Counted from the stretch's first letter, positions 46,943 through 56,741 are shown. The stretch: DNA of 64,000 nt from Glutamicibacter nicotianae (GCF_006539525.1 NZ_BJNE01000010.1:1-64000), one strand, 5' to 3'. Notes: generated by a model not told the origin, from the sequence alone. Numbers and translations: made by a program.

Positions 46943-47359
46943 GTGAAGACAGGCGAACCAACCGCGACGCAGGACCAGCTGCGCAGCATCAGCTGGTGGG
47001 CTTCGGTGCTTTTCGGCGTTCTTGTCGGCACCACCTTGACCTGGATCCGCACCCAGCGCAATTTCTTCTTCCTCGGCGCCGTGATTCTCGCTGTTGTCAT
47101 CGTGACCATCGGCGTGCGGACAATTCGCCGGCGTGCCCGTTTCCCGCAGATGGCGCAGGCGCGCACCTCCTGGACCTATGCGCTGTGGACCGCCATCCTG
47201 CTCATCCTGGCCGGCCCGATCCAGCTGGTATACGTGGCCGATGACCTTTCCGAGTTGACCATCAAGTCACTGGTGATGTCCGCGGGCTTCGCACTGGGCA
47301 TCCATGAGGTCGATCGGGCGCTGGTGAATGCCAGCAAGAAGGGCTCCGAAGCGGCCTGA
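46943..47359 (+). CDS. Small integral membrane protein
   Basis: A 138-residue protein with about four hydrophobic segments (near 15-32, 38-55, 77-96 and 105-125) and a basic C-terminus. Not recognised. GTG 46943 was chosen because GGGAGAGG lies immediately upstream; the open frame 13 codons longer has none. No conserved motif is evident. Confidence 0.6.
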   Translation: MKTGEPTATQDQLRSISWWASVLFGVLVGTTLTWIRTQRNFFFLGAVILAVVIVTIGVRTIRRRARFPQMAQARTSWTYALWTAILLILAGPIQLVYVADDLSELTIKSLVMSAGFALGIHEVDRALVNASKKGSEAA

Positions 47360-47465
47360 GTTCCTGGTTTGGATGAAACGGCCTGAAATGTAGTCAAAAC
47401 ATCCAATACGTTGTGGCGTGTTTGCGCATAGTGTGATCCTGATCATCTTTCCAGGAGGGAATGCC

Positions 47466-48995
47466 ATGGCAGGAAACACCGCAAAGAACCACTCCGCAGA
47501 ACCAAGACTCAAGAAGGTCCTGGGCCGCTGGGACGCCTTGGCCATAGGTGTTGGCGCGATGATCGGTTTTGGCTGGGTCGTGCTTACCGGCGACTGGATC
47601 ACCACCGCCGGTCCGATAGGAGCCGCGCTGGCCATGCTGGTCGGCGGCGCGATCATGGCGGTCGTGGGCCTGACCTACGCCGAATTGGTTGCCGCCATGC
47701 CGAAAGCTGGAGGCGAGCACAACTATCTGCTGCGCGCCATGGGCGCCCGCTGGTCCTTTGCCGGTTCGTGGGCGATCGTCGGTGGCTATATCACGATCGT
47801 GGCTTTCGAAGCAGTGGCCCTGCCCAAATCCGTGCTCTACCTCTTCCCGGATCTTTCGCACATCAAATTATGGGAAATCGCCGGTTCCGAGGTCTACCTG
47901 ACCTGGGCTCTGGTCGGTGTAGCCGGGGCGGTGGCGATCACCTGGATCAACATCCGCGGCATCAAGACCGCCGGTGTGGTGCAGACCTTCGTGGTGATCT
48001 TCCTCTTTGTCATCGGCGCCATGCTGCTTGCCGGTGCATTCAGCGGCGGCCAGAGCACGAACATGGAACCGTTCTTCGAGAACGGGGTTGCCGGCTTCTT
48101 CGGCGTGATGATCGTGGTGCCGTTCATGTTCGTCGGCTTCGACGTGATCCCGCAATCCGCCGAGGAATGCGACATCGCCCCGCGGAAAATCGGCAAGTAC
48201 GTGGTGGTTTCGGTGCTCATCGCCACCGCCTGGTACGTGGGGATCATCCTGGCCACCTCCTCGGGAATGGGCGCTTCCGCACTCGCCGGATCCGAGCTGG
48301 CCACGGCTGACGCGATGGGGGCGCTGTTCAATTCCGGGATCATGGCCAAGGTGCTGATCGCCGGCGGCATCGCCGGGATCCTCACGTCGTGGAATTCCCT
48401 GCTGATGGGTGCGTCGCGGCTGATGTACGCGATGGCCAGCTCGGGAATGCTGCCGCGCTGGTTCGCCTACCTGCATCCGAAGTACCGCACCCCGAGCCAC
48501 GCGCTGCTCTTCATTGGCGGGCTGTCGGTGCTGGCTCCATTCTTCGGCTCCGCCATGCTCGGCTGGCTGGTGGATTCCGGCTCGCCATCGATCGTGATTG
48601 CCTACCTGCTCGTGGGCGTGGCCTTCCTGATCCTGCGCCAGCGCGAACCGCAGATGCCGCGCCCGCTGCGCGTGGGCGGCGCGGGCAACGGCGGCAAGGT
48701 AATCGGCGTGCTGTCGGTGGTGTTCTGCGCCGGGCTGATCTCGCTGTACCTTCCGGGAATGCCGGCGGCCATCGCCTGGCAGCCGTGGCTGCTCTTCGCT
48801 GCATGGTGGGTGCTGGGCACGGGCTTCCTGCTACGGGTTCCCCGCGGGGTCGCCCCGGGCGAATTCGCCGAAGACGAGCTGCTGCAGAAGCTGAGCATCC
48901 GCCAGCAGGCCAAGCTCGGTGCCACCGGGCCGGATGCAGTGGCGGGGCGCCGCACCGTTGCGCCGAACCCAAGCTCAACGCGGCTCAAGGGCTGA
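47466..48995 (+). CDS. APC family amino acid/amine permease
   Basis: A 509-residue APC-superfamily transporter with about 12 helices. TM1 is LAIGVGAMIGFGWVVLTGDW, with the unwound-helix G-x-G motif typical of LeuT-fold carriers, and TM6 follows near residue 210. The family takes up amino acids, agmatine or polyamines. ATG 47466 has AGGAGGG 6 bases upstream. Downstream lie the PucR-controlled transaminase and ureohydrolase genes, which suggests uptake of arginine or a related guanidino compound. That is inference. Confidence 0.88.
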   Translation: MAGNTAKNHSAEPRLKKVLGRWDALAIGVGAMIGFGWVVLTGDWITTAGPIGAALAMLVGGAIMAVVGLTYAELVAAMPKAGGEHNYLLRAMGARWSFAGSWAIVGGYITIVAFEAVALPKSVLYLFPDLSHIKLWEIAGSEVYLTWALVGVAGAVAITWINIRGIKTAGVVQTFVVIFLFVIGAMLLAGAFSGGQSTNMEPFFENGVAGFFGVMIVVPFMFVGFDVIPQSAEECDIAPRKIGKYVVVSVLIATAWYVGIILATSSGMGASALAGSELATADAMGALFNSGIMAKVLIAGGIAGILTSWNSLLMGASRLMYAMASSGMLPRWFAYLHPKYRTPSHALLFIGGLSVLAPFFGSAMLGWLVDSGSPSIVIAYLLVGVAFLILRQREPQMPRPLRVGGAGNGGKVIGVLSVVFCAGLISLYLPGMPAAIAWQPWLLFAAWWVLGTGFLLRVPRGVAPGEFAEDELLQKLSIRQQAKLGATGPDAVAGRRTVAPNPSSTRLKG

Positions 48996-49011
48996 GGTCC
49001 GCTGCACCCGA

Positions 49012-49054
49012 AGCACGCCGCGGGATCTGGTACTGCCAGATCCCGCGGCATGCT
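49012..49054. terminator. Bidirectional terminator between permease and pucR-like gene
   Basis: A 13-base-pair stem (49018-49030 with 49036-49048) with a 5-base loop, extended by further pairs on both sides. It lies between convergent genes. Confidence 0.8.
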
Positions 49055-50589
49055 TATTTCTGCATCCGGCGAAGTGCCAGCCATAGCGAGGCGGCGGCAT
49101 CCGGATCATCAAGGTCGATGCCAAGCACATCCTGCGCCACGCTGATGCGGTGGCGCAGGGAATTGCGGTGGATGCCCAGTTCGCGGGAGGCTTCCTCCCA
49201 ATGCCCGCGGTGGCGCAGATAGGAGGTGACCGCCGAAAGCAGATCGGCGCGCGGGTATTCGGCGAGAGCTGTGACCCAGGTTTCCGCGCGGGCATCGAAG
49301 CCCGGGGAGCTGGGGGCCATGGTCCCCACCGGGACAGCATCCAGCGCGTGGCGCAGGGCAGGGAGATTGGCGGGGATCTCGGCCAGGTTCAGCGGGTGGG
49401 AGAGCACCGCCCGGACCTCGGGTGCCGGGGAATCGAATGGTTCGCGCGCCATCGGTTCCGTGGTGCTGCCGGCCGGCGGCGCCAGCGGCGCGTCTGTGCC
49501 GGGATGTTCCGCTGGTTCGGGGAGGACCAGATAATTTTCGGAGCCATCCTGGTAGTGGAGCTGGCATTCTTCGACCGCGGCGGAGATATCGGGCAACGCC
49601 GCTGGACGCTGGAGCGAAGGCAACGCATGCAGTGCGGTCGCGGCATCGGTATTGGCTCCTGCCCGGTACACCAGGATCCGCACGCGGGAAGGCAAACTGT
49701 CCAACCCGGCGTCTTCCCCGACCAGGCGCGCCGCCTCGGGTTGGCCATGCAGCAGCAATTTGGCGGTGGCCGCGCTGAGCGCCTGATGCGTGCTGGCGGC
49801 CAATTCCCGCTGCCTGGCGCGCAGGGACAGCAGCGTGCACGCGGTCATGATGATCTGCCGGTCGGCCTTGGTCGGCTTGCGGCCTGCGGATACGCCGAGA
49901 TATCCCTGGATCCTGGTCCCGGAAAGGATAGGGTAGAGCACCACTTCGTGGCCCTGGACCTCGAACGTGGACGCAGCGGGCATGCCGTTGCGCCGGAAAC
50001 GCATGGATTCATGGTGGAGCTCGTCCAGGAATGCTTCGGCTGACGCCGGGTAGCAGGTCGCCGGGCGGGCATCGACCGAGAGGTAGGCGGCCCAGCCTTT
50101 CAGGGCTTCGGCCAAGCCGCGCACTACGGCATTGATGGCATCCGGACGGACCGCGGCCCGCGCCAGCGCAGTCTGGGTGCCCAACGAGCCCATCAGGTTC
50201 GACTCCTGGTCGCGTGAGGCCAGGCGCCAGTAAGCCCGTGAAATATTCTGGAATGGGATTTGGTCGGGGACGATGCCCAGCTCAATGCCGGCCTGGTCGC
50301 AGGCCTCGACGACATGCTCGGGCACGGCGCGCAGCCAGGGACCGAGCCCCAGTCCCAAAGCGAATACCTTCTTGGCCTGCAGCCGGCGCATGTAGGCGCG
50401 GGAAGCTTCAGCGCTGGCGGCGAAGGGCATGCCGGTGGTCAGCAGCAGCTCGCCGCCATCCAAGTAGGCGGTGGGATCCTCCAGCTCGGAGACATGCACC
50501 CCGCTGACCGGCAGGGCCCGGAAGGTTCCGGCAGTAGCGGGGAGGAATTCAGCACCCAATTCCGTGCCGAGCTGCAAAAGGGTAATCAT
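49054..50589 (-). CDS. PucR-family transcriptional regulator
   Basis: A 511-residue regulator. The N-terminal PucR-like sensor domain spans about 1-130 (GVHVSELEDPTAYLDGGELLLT, the conserved opening), with a long middle region. A C-terminal helix-turn-helix of the CdaR/PucR HTH_30 type spans about 450-505 (RGHWEEASRELGIHRNSLRHRI). PucR-type proteins control purine, amine or amino-acid catabolism. ATG 50589 was chosen because the longer frame begins with an unlikely segment. It is divergent from gabT, so the two share a promoter region with paired palindromes. Confidence 0.87.
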   Translation of the reverse strand: MITLLQLGTELGAEFLPATAGTFRALPVSGVHVSELEDPTAYLDGGELLLTTGMPFAASAEASRAYMRRLQAKKVFALGLGLGPWLRAVPEHVVEACDQAGIELGIVPDQIPFQNISRAYWRLASRDQESNLMGSLGTQTALARAAVRPDAINAVVRGLAEALKGWAAYLSVDARPATCYPASAEAFLDELHHESMRFRRNGMPAASTFEVQGHEVVLYPILSGTRIQGYLGVSAGRKPTKADRQIIMTACTLLSLRARQRELAASTHQALSAATAKLLLHGQPEAARLVGEDAGLDSLPSRVRILVYRAGANTDAATALHALPSLQRPAALPDISAAVEECQLHYQDGSENYLVLPEPAEHPGTDAPLAPPAGSTTEPMAREPFDSPAPEVRAVLSHPLNLAEIPANLPALRHALDAVPVGTMAPSSPGFDARAETWVTALAEYPRADLLSAVTSYLRHRGHWEEASRELGIHRNSLRHRISVAQDVLGIDLDDPDAAASLWLALRRMQK

Positions 50590-50636
50590 TGGGTAAATTA
50601 TCCAAGAAAGATGCCAAGTTTGGATGTAATGGCCAA
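50589..50636. promoter_or_regulatory. Twin TTGG-N9-CCAA palindromes between pucR-like and gabT-like genes
   Basis: Site 1 is TTGG-N9-CCAA at 50589-50605 and site 2 is TTGG-N9-CCAA at 50620-50636, 31 bases apart, near three helical turns. Site 1 has further internal symmetry (TAA-A-TTA) and overlaps the pucR start codon. They are a plausible binding pair for the PucR-type regulator. Confidence 0.6.
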
Positions 50637-50670
50637 TGACGCGTGTCACGCGGATTTCTAGGCTTGAGCC

Positions 50671-52029
50671 ATGACTGAAACCCTCGCCGCCATCGACGCG
50701 CCAGCCCTGCCCCAGACCCGCTATCTTGCCACCAGCATTCCCGGCCCCCGCTCAGCTGTGCTCCACGAGCAGCGGGTGCAGCAGGTCAGCAGCGGCTTTG
50801 GCATCACCCTGCCGGTCTTCGTCAACCGGGCCGATGGCGGGATCATCGAAGACGTCGATGGCAATCGCCTGATCGACTTCGCTTCGGGAATTGCCGTGAC
50901 GTCACTGGGTGCTTCCAACCGCCGTGTGGCCGAACGAGTGGCCAAGCAACTGGAGGACTTCACCCATACCTGCTTCATGGTCACGGAATACGAATCCTTC
51001 ACCCAGGTGTGCAGCTGGTTGAACCAGCACACCCCCGGCGATTTCGAGAAGCGCACGGCGCTGTTCTCCACCGGGGCCGAGGCCGTGGAGAACGCGGTTA
51101 AGATTGCCCGTGCCGCCACCGGGCGGGCCAATGTGCTGGTCTTCGACGAGGCCTACCATGGCCGTTCGCTGCTGACCATGGGCATGACCGCCAAGGTCAA
51201 TCCGTACAAGCTGAACTTCGGCCCGATGCCCGAGCATATTGTGCGCGCCGCTTCGGCGAACCCGTTGCGTCCCGCCGCCGGCGCGCCCACCGTCGAGGCG
51301 GTCTTGGCCTCGGTCGAGCAGACCTTGGTGGAGCACGGCCCGCAGACCTTCGCCGCGATGGTCATCGAGCCGATCCAGGGCGAAGGAGGTTTCGTGGTTC
51401 CGATGGCCGGATTCATCCCGGGCCTGCGCAAGCTGGCTGACAAGCACGGCATTGTGCTGGTCATCGACGAGATCCAGGCCGGCATGGGGCGCACCGGAAA
51501 GCTCTTTGCCTCGGAGCACGAGGGCGTGGCAGGCGATCTGATCCTCACGGCCAAGGCGCTGGCCAACGGAGTGCCGCTGTCTGCGGTGACCGGCCGCAAG
51601 GAGCTGATGAATGCCCCGCACGCCGGAGGCCTGGGCGGCACCTATGCCGGAAACCCGCTGGCCTGCGAAGCGGCGCTGGCAGTCTTCGAGCAGTTCGAGG
51701 ACGGGGCGCTGCTGGAAAATGCCCAGCTCATTGAGCGGGTAGCACGCGAAATCCTTGAACCGCTGGTGCGGCAGACCTCGGTGGTGGCCGAAGTGCGCGG
51801 CCGCGGAGCCATGCTGGCTATCGAGTTCGCCGACGCGGGCAGCTTGGCGCCGCGCCCTGATGTGGCCGCCGCAGTGTCCAAGGCCTGCCATGGCGCCGGG
51901 GTGCTGACCTTGACCTGCGGCACGCACGGCAACGTGCTGCGCCTGCTGCCGCCGCTGGTGATCGGCGAAGAACTGCTGCGCGATGGATTGGGGGTGCTTG
52001 CCCAGCAGATCCGCAGCGCTGCCAGCTGA
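50671..52029 (+). CDS. gabT: 4-aminobutyrate-type class III aminotransferase
   Basis: A 452-residue PLP enzyme that moves the amino group of GABA (or a homologue such as 5-aminovalerate) to 2-oxoglutarate. Family segments: VFDEAYHGRSLLTMG, the PLP-site VIDEIQAGMGRTGKLFA, the Schiff-base Lys in LTAKALANGVPLSAVTGRKE (about residue 295), and GGLGGTYAGNPLACEAALAV. Divergent from the PucR regulator. A terminator follows before the ureohydrolase gene. The exact omega-amino substrate is not settled by sequence. Confidence 0.9.
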   Translation: MTETLAAIDAPALPQTRYLATSIPGPRSAVLHEQRVQQVSSGFGITLPVFVNRADGGIIEDVDGNRLIDFASGIAVTSLGASNRRVAERVAKQLEDFTHTCFMVTEYESFTQVCSWLNQHTPGDFEKRTALFSTGAEAVENAVKIARAATGRANVLVFDEAYHGRSLLTMGMTAKVNPYKLNFGPMPEHIVRAASANPLRPAAGAPTVEAVLASVEQTLVEHGPQTFAAMVIEPIQGEGGFVVPMAGFIPGLRKLADKHGIVLVIDEIQAGMGRTGKLFASEHEGVAGDLILTAKALANGVPLSAVTGRKELMNAPHAGGLGGTYAGNPLACEAALAVFEQFEDGALLENAQLIERVAREILEPLVRQTSVVAEVRGRGAMLAIEFADAGSLAPRPDVAAAVSKACHGAGVLTLTCGTHGNVLRLLPPLVIGEELLRDGLGVLAQQIRSAAS

Positions 52030-52058
52030 TCTCCTCACTTCTCCTCCCTGGAATCCCA

Positions 52059-52102
52059 GCGCAAGCCGCAGTCCTTTCCCGGACTGCGGCTTGCGCCCTT
52101 TT
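52059..52102 (+). terminator. Terminator after gabT-like gene
   Basis: A perfect 16-base-pair stem (52059-52074 with 52081-52096), 6-base loop, then CCTTTT. Confidence 0.88.
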
Positions 52103-52235
52103 ATGCCCGCATTCTGCCTGGCCCTGTCGTTGGATCTTGACGTGACCCAGCAGACAAAATAGCATAATGGAAAACTGAAGTTTCATATTAGACAACTTGG
52201 GCTGTGGTCCTCGTGCGTCTGGGGAGGAAGTTGCG

Positions 52236-53225
52236 ATGAAGGAAATCCGCATCGAGGAAAATGGCCGGCTGGGACCGATCAATGCCGCGGAGATTCCCCG
52301 CTATGCAGGGGGCGGCACCTACGCCCGGCTGCCGCGCCTGGACCAGGTGGAGCAGGCCGACATCAAGATCGTTGGCGTGCCTTTCGATACCGGTGTGTCC
52401 TACCGTCCCGGCGCCCGCTTCGGCGCCAACCACGTGCGCGAATCCTCGCGCCTGATCCGCCCCTACAACCCGGCCACCGACACCTCGCCCTTTGCGCAGA
52501 GCCAAGTGGCAGACGCCGGGGACATGGCGGTCAACCCGTTCAACATCAACGAGGCCATCGAGACCATCGAGCACAACGCACTGGAACTGACCAGCGACGG
52601 CTCCACCCTGGTCACCGTGGGCGGCGACCACACCATCGCGCTGCCGCTGCTGCGCGCCGCCTCCCAACGCGCCGGAGCCCCGGTGGCGATGCTGCACTTC
52701 GACGCGCACCTGGATACCTGGGACACCTACTTCGGCGCCGAATACACCCACGGCACCCCGTTCCGCCGTGCCGTCGAGGAGGGCATCCTGGATACCGAGG
52801 CGATCTGCCACGTGGGCACCCGCGGCCCGCTTTACGGCAAGAAGGACCTGGAGGACGACAAGCGCTTCGGCTTCGGCATCGTGACCAGCTCGGATGTCTA
52901 CTACCAGGGCGTGCGCGAAATCGTGGACAAGCTGCGGGACCGCATCGGCAACCGCCCGCTGTACATCTCGGTGGACATCGACGTGCTGGACCCGGCGCAC
53001 GCCCCGGGCACCGGCACCCCGGAAGCCGGCGGCATCACCAGCCGCGAGCTGCTTGAAATCCTGCGCGGGCTGCGCGGGCTGAACATCGTCGGCGCGGATA
53101 TCGTGGAAGTGGCCCCCGCCTACGACCATGCGGAACTGACCGGAGTGGCCGCCAGCCACGTCACCTACGACCTGATCAGCCTAATCAGCGACTTCCGCGC
53201 CAGCAAGGGAATGAATGCCTCATGA
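52236..53225 (+). CDS. speB: Ureohydrolase (agmatinase or guanidinobutyrase)
   Basis: A 329-residue binuclear manganese enzyme that releases urea from agmatine or 4-guanidinobutyrate. Metal-ligand motifs are GGDHT (near 128), [11 protein letters not shown] (near 152) and [22 protein letters not shown] (near 244), all intact. ATG 52236 has GGGGAGGAAG upstream. Its stop overlaps the next gene's ATG by 4 bases (ATGA), indicating translational coupling to a ThDP decarboxylase. With the transaminase upstream the context favours guanidinobutyrase, but agmatinase cannot be excluded. Confidence 0.88.
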   Translation: MKEIRIEENGRLGPINAAEIPRYAGGGTYARLPRLDQVEQADIKIVGVPFDTGVSYRPGARFGANHVRESSRLIRPYNPATDTSPFAQSQVADAGDMAVNPFNINEAIETIEHNALELTSDGSTLVTVGGDHTIALPLLRAASQRAGAPVAMLHFDAHLDTWDTYFGAEYTHGTPFRRAVEEGILDTEAICHVGTRGPLYGKKDLEDDKRFGFGIVTSSDVYYQGVREIVDKLRDRIGNRPLYISVDIDVLDPAHAPGTGTPEAGGITSRELLEILRGLRGLNIVGADIVEVAPAYDHAELTGVAASHVTYDLISLISDFRASKGMNAS

Positions 53226-54865
53226 GCGAGCAACCGCAACGCAACGGCGGCGACCTGGTCATCGAGACCCTCACCGCACTCGGCGCCAAGACCGTGTTCG
53301 GGATCCCCGGCCAGCACGCCCTGGGACTATTCGACGCGCTCTCGCGCTCCAGCCTGGAATTCATCTCCTCGCGCGTCGAGAACAACTCGGCCTTCGCCGC
53401 CGACGGCTACTCCCGGGCCACCGGGGAAGTGGGCGTGCTGTTCCTCTCCACCGGCCCCGGGGCGCTGACTTCCTTGGCCGGGCTGCAGGAAGCCTACGCC
53501 ACCGGTGTGCCGATGGTCGTGGTCGCCAGCCAGATCCCGCTGGACGGGCTGGGCGCCCGCCGCAAGGGCATGCTGCACCAGCTCGATGACCAGAAGGCCT
53601 CGGCCGCCAATGTCACCAAGTTCCAGCAGACCGTGCACCATGCCTCCGGCATCCCCTCGGCCATCCAGGACGCCTGGGCCCGGGCCATCACCGTGCCCAT
53701 GGGGCCGGTCTGGGTCGAGGTGCCGCAGGACGTGCTGCTCGCGCCGGTGATGGTGCCGCCGGTGCAGGACGCCCTGGCCGAAGCCTATGAGCATCCGCCG
53801 CGCGAAGAGCTGATCGGCGAAGCCATGCGCTGGCTGGCCGAGGCGAAGCGCCCGGCCATCATCGCCGGCGGCGGCGTGCGCCGGGCCGGGGCGCAGGCCG
53901 AGCTGCTGGCCGTGGCGGAGAAGCTGCAGGCCCCGGTGCTGTGCAGCCCCGGCGGCAACGGCGCCTTCCCCTGGGAGCACGAGCTCTCCTTGCAGTCGTG
54001 GGTCGAGGACCGCTACGTCTCGGAGGTCATGGAAGACGCCGACGTGCTGGTGGTCATCGGGTCATCCCTGGGCGAGGTCACGAGCAACTACTTCACCCTG
54101 GAACCGCGCGGCAAGATGATCCAGATCGACGCCGAGCCGCGCGTGCTCGAATCCAACACCCCCGCCCTGGGCATCCGCGCCGATGCCCGCGAGGCCCTGA
54201 AATTCCTCGATGGGGAAATGCGCAAGACCGGCTTCACCGCCCAGGCCTCGTGGCATGGGAACACCCCGCAGCAGGTGGTGGCCGAGACCCTGGAGAAGGT
54301 GCAGGCCCGCCTGGATGCCCAGGACCTGGGCAAGGAGCGGAAGTTCATGGCCGATATCCGGGCCGCCGTCCCGGCAGGGATGCAGACCTTCTGGGACATG
54401 ACTATTGCCGCCTACTGGGGGTGGAGCTGCTGGGACGCCAAGGACGGCGAATTCCATTCCGCGCAGGGCGCCGGCGGCCTCGGCTTCGGTTTCCCCGCCG
54501 CGATCGGCGGAGCCATCGGCTCGAAGCAGCGCGTGCTGGCGGTCAGCGGAGACGGCTCATCGATGTACTCCATCGCCGAGCTGGCCACCGCCAAGCAGCA
54601 CCATGCACCGGTCACCTGGCTGATCGTCGATGATGGCGGCTACGGCATCCTGCGCGAGTACATGGAGGGAGCCTTCGGCAAGGCCACAGCCACCGAGCTG
54701 GCGCGGCCCGACTTCGTCGCGCTGGCCCAGTCCTTCGGCATCCCCGCCCGGGCGGTGGAACCGGAAGGCATCGGTGCCGCGCTCGCCGAGGCGCTGGAGG
54801 CGGACGGGCCGAACGTCATTGTGGTCCGCACCCTGCTGAAGATGTTCGCGCCCACGCACCTGTAA
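53222..54865 (+). CDS. Thiamine diphosphate-dependent decarboxylase-like protein (possible 2-ketoarginine decarboxylase)
   Basis: A 547-residue enzyme of the acetolactate-synthase/pyruvate-decarboxylase family. The catalytic Glu53 is in [19 protein letters not shown]. The ThDP/Mg motif begins [11 protein letters not shown] near residue 442 and ends VDDGGYGIL, with DD where NN or ND is usual. The coupled ureohydrolase and nearby GABA transaminase suggest 2-ketoarginine decarboxylation to 4-guanidinobutyraldehyde (AruI of the arginine transaminase pathway). Other decarboxylation or carboligation roles are possible. The arginine transaminase and guanidinobutyraldehyde dehydrogenase are not adjacent. 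Confidence 0.82.
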   Translation: MSEQPQRNGGDLVIETLTALGAKTVFGIPGQHALGLFDALSRSSLEFISSRVENNSAFAADGYSRATGEVGVLFLSTGPGALTSLAGLQEAYATGVPMVVVASQIPLDGLGARRKGMLHQLDDQKASAANVTKFQQTVHHASGIPSAIQDAWARAITVPMGPVWVEVPQDVLLAPVMVPPVQDALAEAYEHPPREELIGEAMRWLAEAKRPAIIAGGGVRRAGAQAELLAVAEKLQAPVLCSPGGNGAFPWEHELSLQSWVEDRYVSEVMEDADVLVVIGSSLGEVTSNYFTLEPRGKMIQIDAEPRVLESNTPALGIRADAREALKFLDGEMRKTGFTAQASWHGNTPQQVVAETLEKVQARLDAQDLGKERKFMADIRAAVPAGMQTFWDMTIAAYWGWSCWDAKDGEFHSAQGAGGLGFGFPAAIGGAIGSKQRVLAVSGDGSSMYSIAELATAKQHHAPVTWLIVDDGGYGILREYMEGAFGKATATELARPDFVALAQSFGIPARAVEPEGIGAALAEALEADGPNVIVVRTLLKMFAPTHL

Positions 54866-54883
54866 AGGCATCCGGACACGTCG

Positions 54884-54929
54884 ACGGCCTCGGATCCACT
54901 GCTCTCACGAGCGGTGGGTCCGGGGCCGT
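54884..54929 (+). terminator. Terminator after ThDP decarboxylase gene
   Basis: A long imperfect stem (54884-54904 with 54909-54929) of about 21 positions with three mismatches and a TCAC loop. Confidence 0.7.
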
Positions 54930-54959
54930 GGTGATTAATAGATGGTGAAACGGTGCAGG

Positions 54960-55172
54960 TCAGTGGGTGAAGTGGAATACCACGCCGAAAAGCACTGTCG
55001 AGACGCCCAGGCAAATGCCGATGAGCAGTGGCTCCCAGTCCAGGGACTGGGCTGCCAACATCACTGCGAAGGTAGCGAAAAGCAGAATTGCTCCGATGCC
55101 TCCCAGGATCACCCCTCCGCCACCATGGTGCCGCACGGCGGAGTGTGCGGTCCGGTTAATTAGTGGTGCCAT
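54960..55172 (-). CDS. Small two-helix membrane protein
   Basis: A 70-residue hypothetical protein. Two hydrophobic segments (GGVILGGIGAILLFATFAVM near 19-38 and LLIGICLGVSTVLFGVVFHF near 49-68) are joined by a short acidic loop. The longer open frame upstream looks like the shadow of other sequence, so ATG 55172 is preferred. Function unknown. It lies 76 bases downstream of the inositol-phosphatase stop on the same strand. Confidence 0.6.
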   Translation of the reverse strand: MAPLINRTAHSAVRHHGGGGVILGGIGAILLFATFAVMLAAQSLDWEPLLIGICLGVSTVLFGVVFHFTH

Positions 55173-55248
55173 GCCGCCATGGTACGTCCGAAACCGGCCA
55201 AAGCCGAGGGGTGGGGCCAATAACTTCGATATTGTCTGCTTTGTTGGC

Positions 55249-56109
55249 TCAGCGGCCGGTGCGCAGCTGGTGGATTTGCTCGGCAGCGGAGGCCAGTGAG
55301 GGATAGTCGGCACCTGGCCCCTGGGCGATGAATCCGGGGCAGTGGTGGTCGGCCAGCCCCGGTTGCCCGTAGGACAGGCCGCGGAACGTGCCCTTGGCCA
55401 TGCGCACCAGATGCGCGCCGGCGGCCACATCCCACACCTTGGTATCGAAACCGATCACGGCATCGCACCAGCCTGCGGCCACATGGGCCAGGGACAACGC
55501 GGCGCAGACCTTGCGCCGCACCGTGGCGAAGTCCTGGATCCACTGGCCCAGAAGCTTCAGCGACAGATCTCCGTCCTTGAGCATGGATTCCGCTCCCGGG
55601 TAATCGGTCATCAGGTTGGCGCGGGACTGCTCGGGACGGGCACCGGGCTCAAGGACTTGTCCATTGAGGAATGCGGTATCCGAATTGGCACTGAATTCAT
55701 CGCCGGAGATCGGATCGAGGATTGCGGCGGCAACCAGTTGGCCACCGATGGCGGCGGCGATCGAGATGCAGAAGAATGCCACGCCGTGGACGAAATTGCT
55801 GGTGCCGTCAATCGGATCAACGATCCACTGCACCTTGCCGGGAGCCTGCTGGCCGTGCTCGCCGGAGATCCGCTCTTCGCCGAGCACCCAGGAACCGGGG
55901 CAGGCCGAGAGCAACGCGTCGGTGATGATCCGCTGGCTGCGCCGGTCGATGTCGGTGACCAGATCATGCGTGTTGGTTTTGTGTTCGGCGTGCACGGTGC
56001 CGCGGAAAGAAGCGCGCAGCAGTTCGGCGGACTGGCGAGCTGCTTCAAGCGCTGCAAGGCGCAGTTCTTCGGCGTTGTTGGTGCGGGATTGGACTCGCTG
56101 ATCATTCAC
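55249..56109 (-). CDS. Inositol monophosphatase family protein
   Basis: A 286-residue Mg-dependent phosphatase. The metal site shows in VTDIDRRSQRIITDAL, GEERISGEHG, and the signature WIVDPIDGTSNFVHG. The C-terminal site is WDVAAGAHLVRMA. Substrates in this family include inositol-1-phosphate, histidinol phosphate and fructose-1,6-bisphosphate. GTG 56109 was chosen over the 11-codon longer frame. It faces away from the MarR gene. Confidence 0.9.
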   Translation of the reverse strand: MNDQRVQSRTNNAEELRLAALEAARQSAELLRASFRGTVHAEHKTNTHDLVTDIDRRSQRIITDALLSACPGSWVLGEERISGEHGQQAPGKVQWIVDPIDGTSNFVHGVAFFCISIAAAIGGQLVAAAILDPISGDEFSANSDTAFLNGQVLEPGARPEQSRANLMTDYPGAESMLKDGDLSLKLLGQWIQDFATVRRKVCAALSLAHVAAGWCDAVIGFDTKVWDVAAGAHLVRMAKGTFRGLSYGQPGLADHHCPGFIAQGPGADYPSLASAAEQIHQLRTGR

Positions 56110-56210
56110 GAAGTCCAGCTTACCGCCGGCACGCAACGCCAAAACGTTGACTAAAGCAACTAATTAAACTTACTGTGGTGGAAACATAATAGATAGGCAG
56201 CCGATAGACC

Positions 56211-56741
56211 GTGGACAAGTCTCCAGACAGCCATTCGGATTCAGAGCTCAAGAGCCTGCTCGACGAGCTGGCGCGCAGTTCCAGGATCCTACGCGTGTTC
56301 TCGCATATGGACCAGACGGATCCCGAGGTTTCCAACGCCTCCCATCATGTGCTCAAGACGCTGAAATCCCGTGAACCCACGCATGCTGCCGACCTTGCCC
56401 AGGTACTCGGCATCGGCACTGCGGCAATGAGCCGGCACCTGGCGGAACTGGAGCAGTCGGGCCTGGTTGACAGGCGGCCCAGCCAAATCGATGCCCGCCG
56501 CCATGTGCTTTGGGTGACCGAGGCGGGGTGCGAGCGGCTTGAATTCCGCGACCGATTGCGCCTGGAGCGCATGCGCCAGGTCCTTCCCGACTGGGACAGC
56601 TCCCGCATGGCCAGTGTTGCCCACGCTTTGGGCGAGTTGAACGATACGATGATCCGCGGTATCCAATCCCAGCGCGCCGATCAGTTCGGCACCGAGCAAA
56701 GCACCACCGGAAACAACGCAGAAAATACCGACCTTGGATAA
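56211..56741 (+). CDS. MarR-family transcriptional regulator
   Basis: A 176-residue winged-helix repressor. The DNA-binding part is ADLAQVLGIGTAAMSRHLAELEQSGLVDRR (about 62-91), followed by the wing RRHVLWVTEAG. The preceding 56110-56210 stretch is AT-rich (TAATTAAAC) and could be its own operator. The GTG start is at 56211. Its stop is 5 bases before the ATG of the MFS exporter gene, so it probably controls that pump. Confidence 0.88.
   Translation: MDKSPDSHSDSELKSLLDELARSSRILRVFSHMDQTDPEVSNASHHVLKTLKSREPTHAADLAQVLGIGTAAMSRHLAELEQSGLVDRRPSQIDARRHVLWVTEAGCERLEFRDRLRLERMRQVLPDWDSSRMASVAHALGELNDTMIRGIQSQRADQFGTEQSTTGNNAENTDLG

Noticed and set aside
52165-52195. Possible operator in the speB leader (GAAA-N7-TTTC)
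   Set aside because: Only four base pairs are symmetric and there is no second copy.
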